NCBI GenBank assembly: GCA_034509735.1
Contig: JACGWO010000005.1
Coordinates: forward strand, 40,392,479-40,456,478
Direction of reading: 5' to 3'
From: Sesamum alatum
Lineage: Eukaryota; Streptophyta; Magnoliopsida; Lamiales; Pedaliaceae
DNA: 64,000 nucleotides
Below, piece by piece: positions 63,201-64,000 of the stretch. The position numbers and the translations under genes are program-made. The notes under the pieces are model-generated. The model was given only the letters and a program-made list of their open reading frames with translations, did no database searches and was not told the origin of the DNA. Position 1 is the stretch's first letter; each line of letters opens with the position of its first letter.

Positions 63201-63425
63201 GCGTGTTTCTTCTTCAGATTCTAATTCTCGAATTTCAAGCCTTGTCTCAATGTCCAGAACCGCGCCTCCTAGATATTCAACATCAATTTCCAGGGCCCAC
63301 ATCTCATTCATATCTGAGGGAAGGACCCTCATCGCAAGGATGTGAGGCGGCAAAGTACCAGGATCCACAGAGGTACAAGTGACTTCACCAATGTAACTTG
63401 GGATTCGCATATTTGATAATGCTCT
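57203..63425 (-). CDS. TEX2/NVJ2-like SMP-domain lipid-transfer protein (5' part missing)
   Basis: A membrane-contact-site protein family with an SMP (formerly DUF2404) lipid-transfer domain, usually at the ER; plant versions carry an N-terminal membrane segment and PH domain. Four exons join in phase: 63068-63425, 61485-61579, 59368-59562 and 57203-57829. They give RALSNMRIPSYIGEVTCTSV, then RVLPSDMNEMWALEIDVEYL and GGAVLDIETRLEI; RWKSILHSITKQVSQ; VPLSLGIRVSSLCGTIRL, PPPSDQIWFGFTSMPDI; and RETLVLPNSESVGISWMLAE, DDWVPRSIAPFMWY. The last 170 residues are a variable, charged tail rich in Arg/Lys/Glu near the end (RMRGLGKKMGEKLEVKRRHF), ending IRGP. Splice sites are GT-AG. The N-terminal half lies beyond 64000; I see no further exon in 63426-64000. 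Confidence 0.88.
58568..58660. repeat. Low-complexity inverted stretch in TEX2-like intron
   Basis: CATCCCATCCCATCTCATCTC is followed by its rough inverse GAGATAGAATGAG...GAGATGAATTTTT, a short foldback in the 3'-most visible intron. Confidence 0.5.
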
Positions 63426-64000
63426 CTATTGCATTATGAATGTAGAGATTAGTTGATATGAAAGAAAACATTATCCACACACCACACAGAATATCTCCAT
63501 ATAAGCTACATTTCAACATCATTTCAATTTAGCCCGATGGAGTCATATTTTGGGGACCATCTTTTAAGACTTATGGTAAGAAAAAACAAAATAAGAATTT
63601 ATCACCTACAGAGTTGTAACGAGTCAAGCCGGATACATTATTCTTCAAACTTGTTTGCATTTTTACTGAGCTTCAAATCGTGTTTGAGTTTAACTTGATT
63701 GTTAACCGAATCAAGCTTAATCAAGCTTGAACGATTTCAATCAATCGAACACTAGGCAAAGTTGAGTAGCTTGACTTTATCACAAATATTACCATTTTTT
63801 CACTAATCGAACCAAGTTTGGGCTAAAGCTTCAAGACTCATCGAGCAAGAAGTTATAGCTTGATTTTATGTTTAATGAACCAAGATCAATACAAGGTCTT
63901 CGCGAGATCTTGAGTCTGAGTATCAAGTATTTTAGTTTGTTTCCCAGCCCTAATCAGGGACCCCCATATTCTTAAATAGTTCTTTATTTATTCATTATTT
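63426..64000. other. Intron sequence with dispersed-repeat fragment
   Basis: No exon is seen. From about 63615 to 63930, phrases such as GAGTCAAGC, AATCAAGCTTGAACGA and ATCGAGCAAG recur in both orientations, as in a decayed dispersed repeat. Confidence 0.4.

Noticed and set aside
1..64000. tRNA, rRNA, CRISPR or bacterial operon features
   Set aside because: I scanned for tRNA-like arms, rRNA cores and regularly spaced repeats and saw none; the DNA is plant nuclear sequence.

Overview
This window is nuclear DNA from a flowering plant, almost certainly a dicot. It is AT-rich, its genes are split by many short introns, and its long spacers are filled with plant-type transposons and microsatellites. 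The protein matches resemble asterid/core-eudicot families, but the sequence alone does not fix the species. Product names rest on remembered family features; no database search was possible.

Layout. A BGAL10-type beta-galactosidase (minus strand, 3' end cut by the window edge) occupies 100-4133. A two-exon UPF0426 chloroplast protein (minus) spans 5420-7853. After about 4 kb of spacer with a degenerate inverted-repeat element lies a dead CYP722-type cytochrome P450 (12068-14433), then a broken TCP7/TCP21-type transcription factor (17445-18237, minus). Next come an intact spliceosome-associated FAM192A/Fyv6-like gene with a U12-type AT-AC intron (21660-23422) and an LRR receptor-like kinase with a one-base frameshift at its catalytic loop (24458-26553). 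From 28.7 to 33.6 kb lie a foldback element and a non-coding LTR retrotransposon. A seed-type tonoplast aquaporin (TIP3) lies at 35047-36102.

From 37.7 to 50.7 kb the window is almost pure transposon. It holds a small CACTA MITE; a long-arm Mutator-like element with a perfect 9-bp target duplication, itself split by a 4.7-kb CACTA element with a 3-bp duplication; a 499-bp Mutator-type MITE; and LTR-like sequence. An intact 14-exon alpha-galactosidase (52111-55723) and the 3' part of a TEX2/NVJ2-like SMP-domain lipid-transfer protein (57203-63425, minus) end the window.

How the genes relate. No operon or metabolic cluster is evident. BGAL10 (cell wall) and the alpha-galactosidase are both glycosidases but lie 48 kb apart. 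The most notable gene-level pattern is decay: three of the four genes between 12 and 26.6 kb are damaged, while the genes on both sides are intact over many exons. That makes general sequencing error an unlikely explanation for the P450 and the TCP gene.
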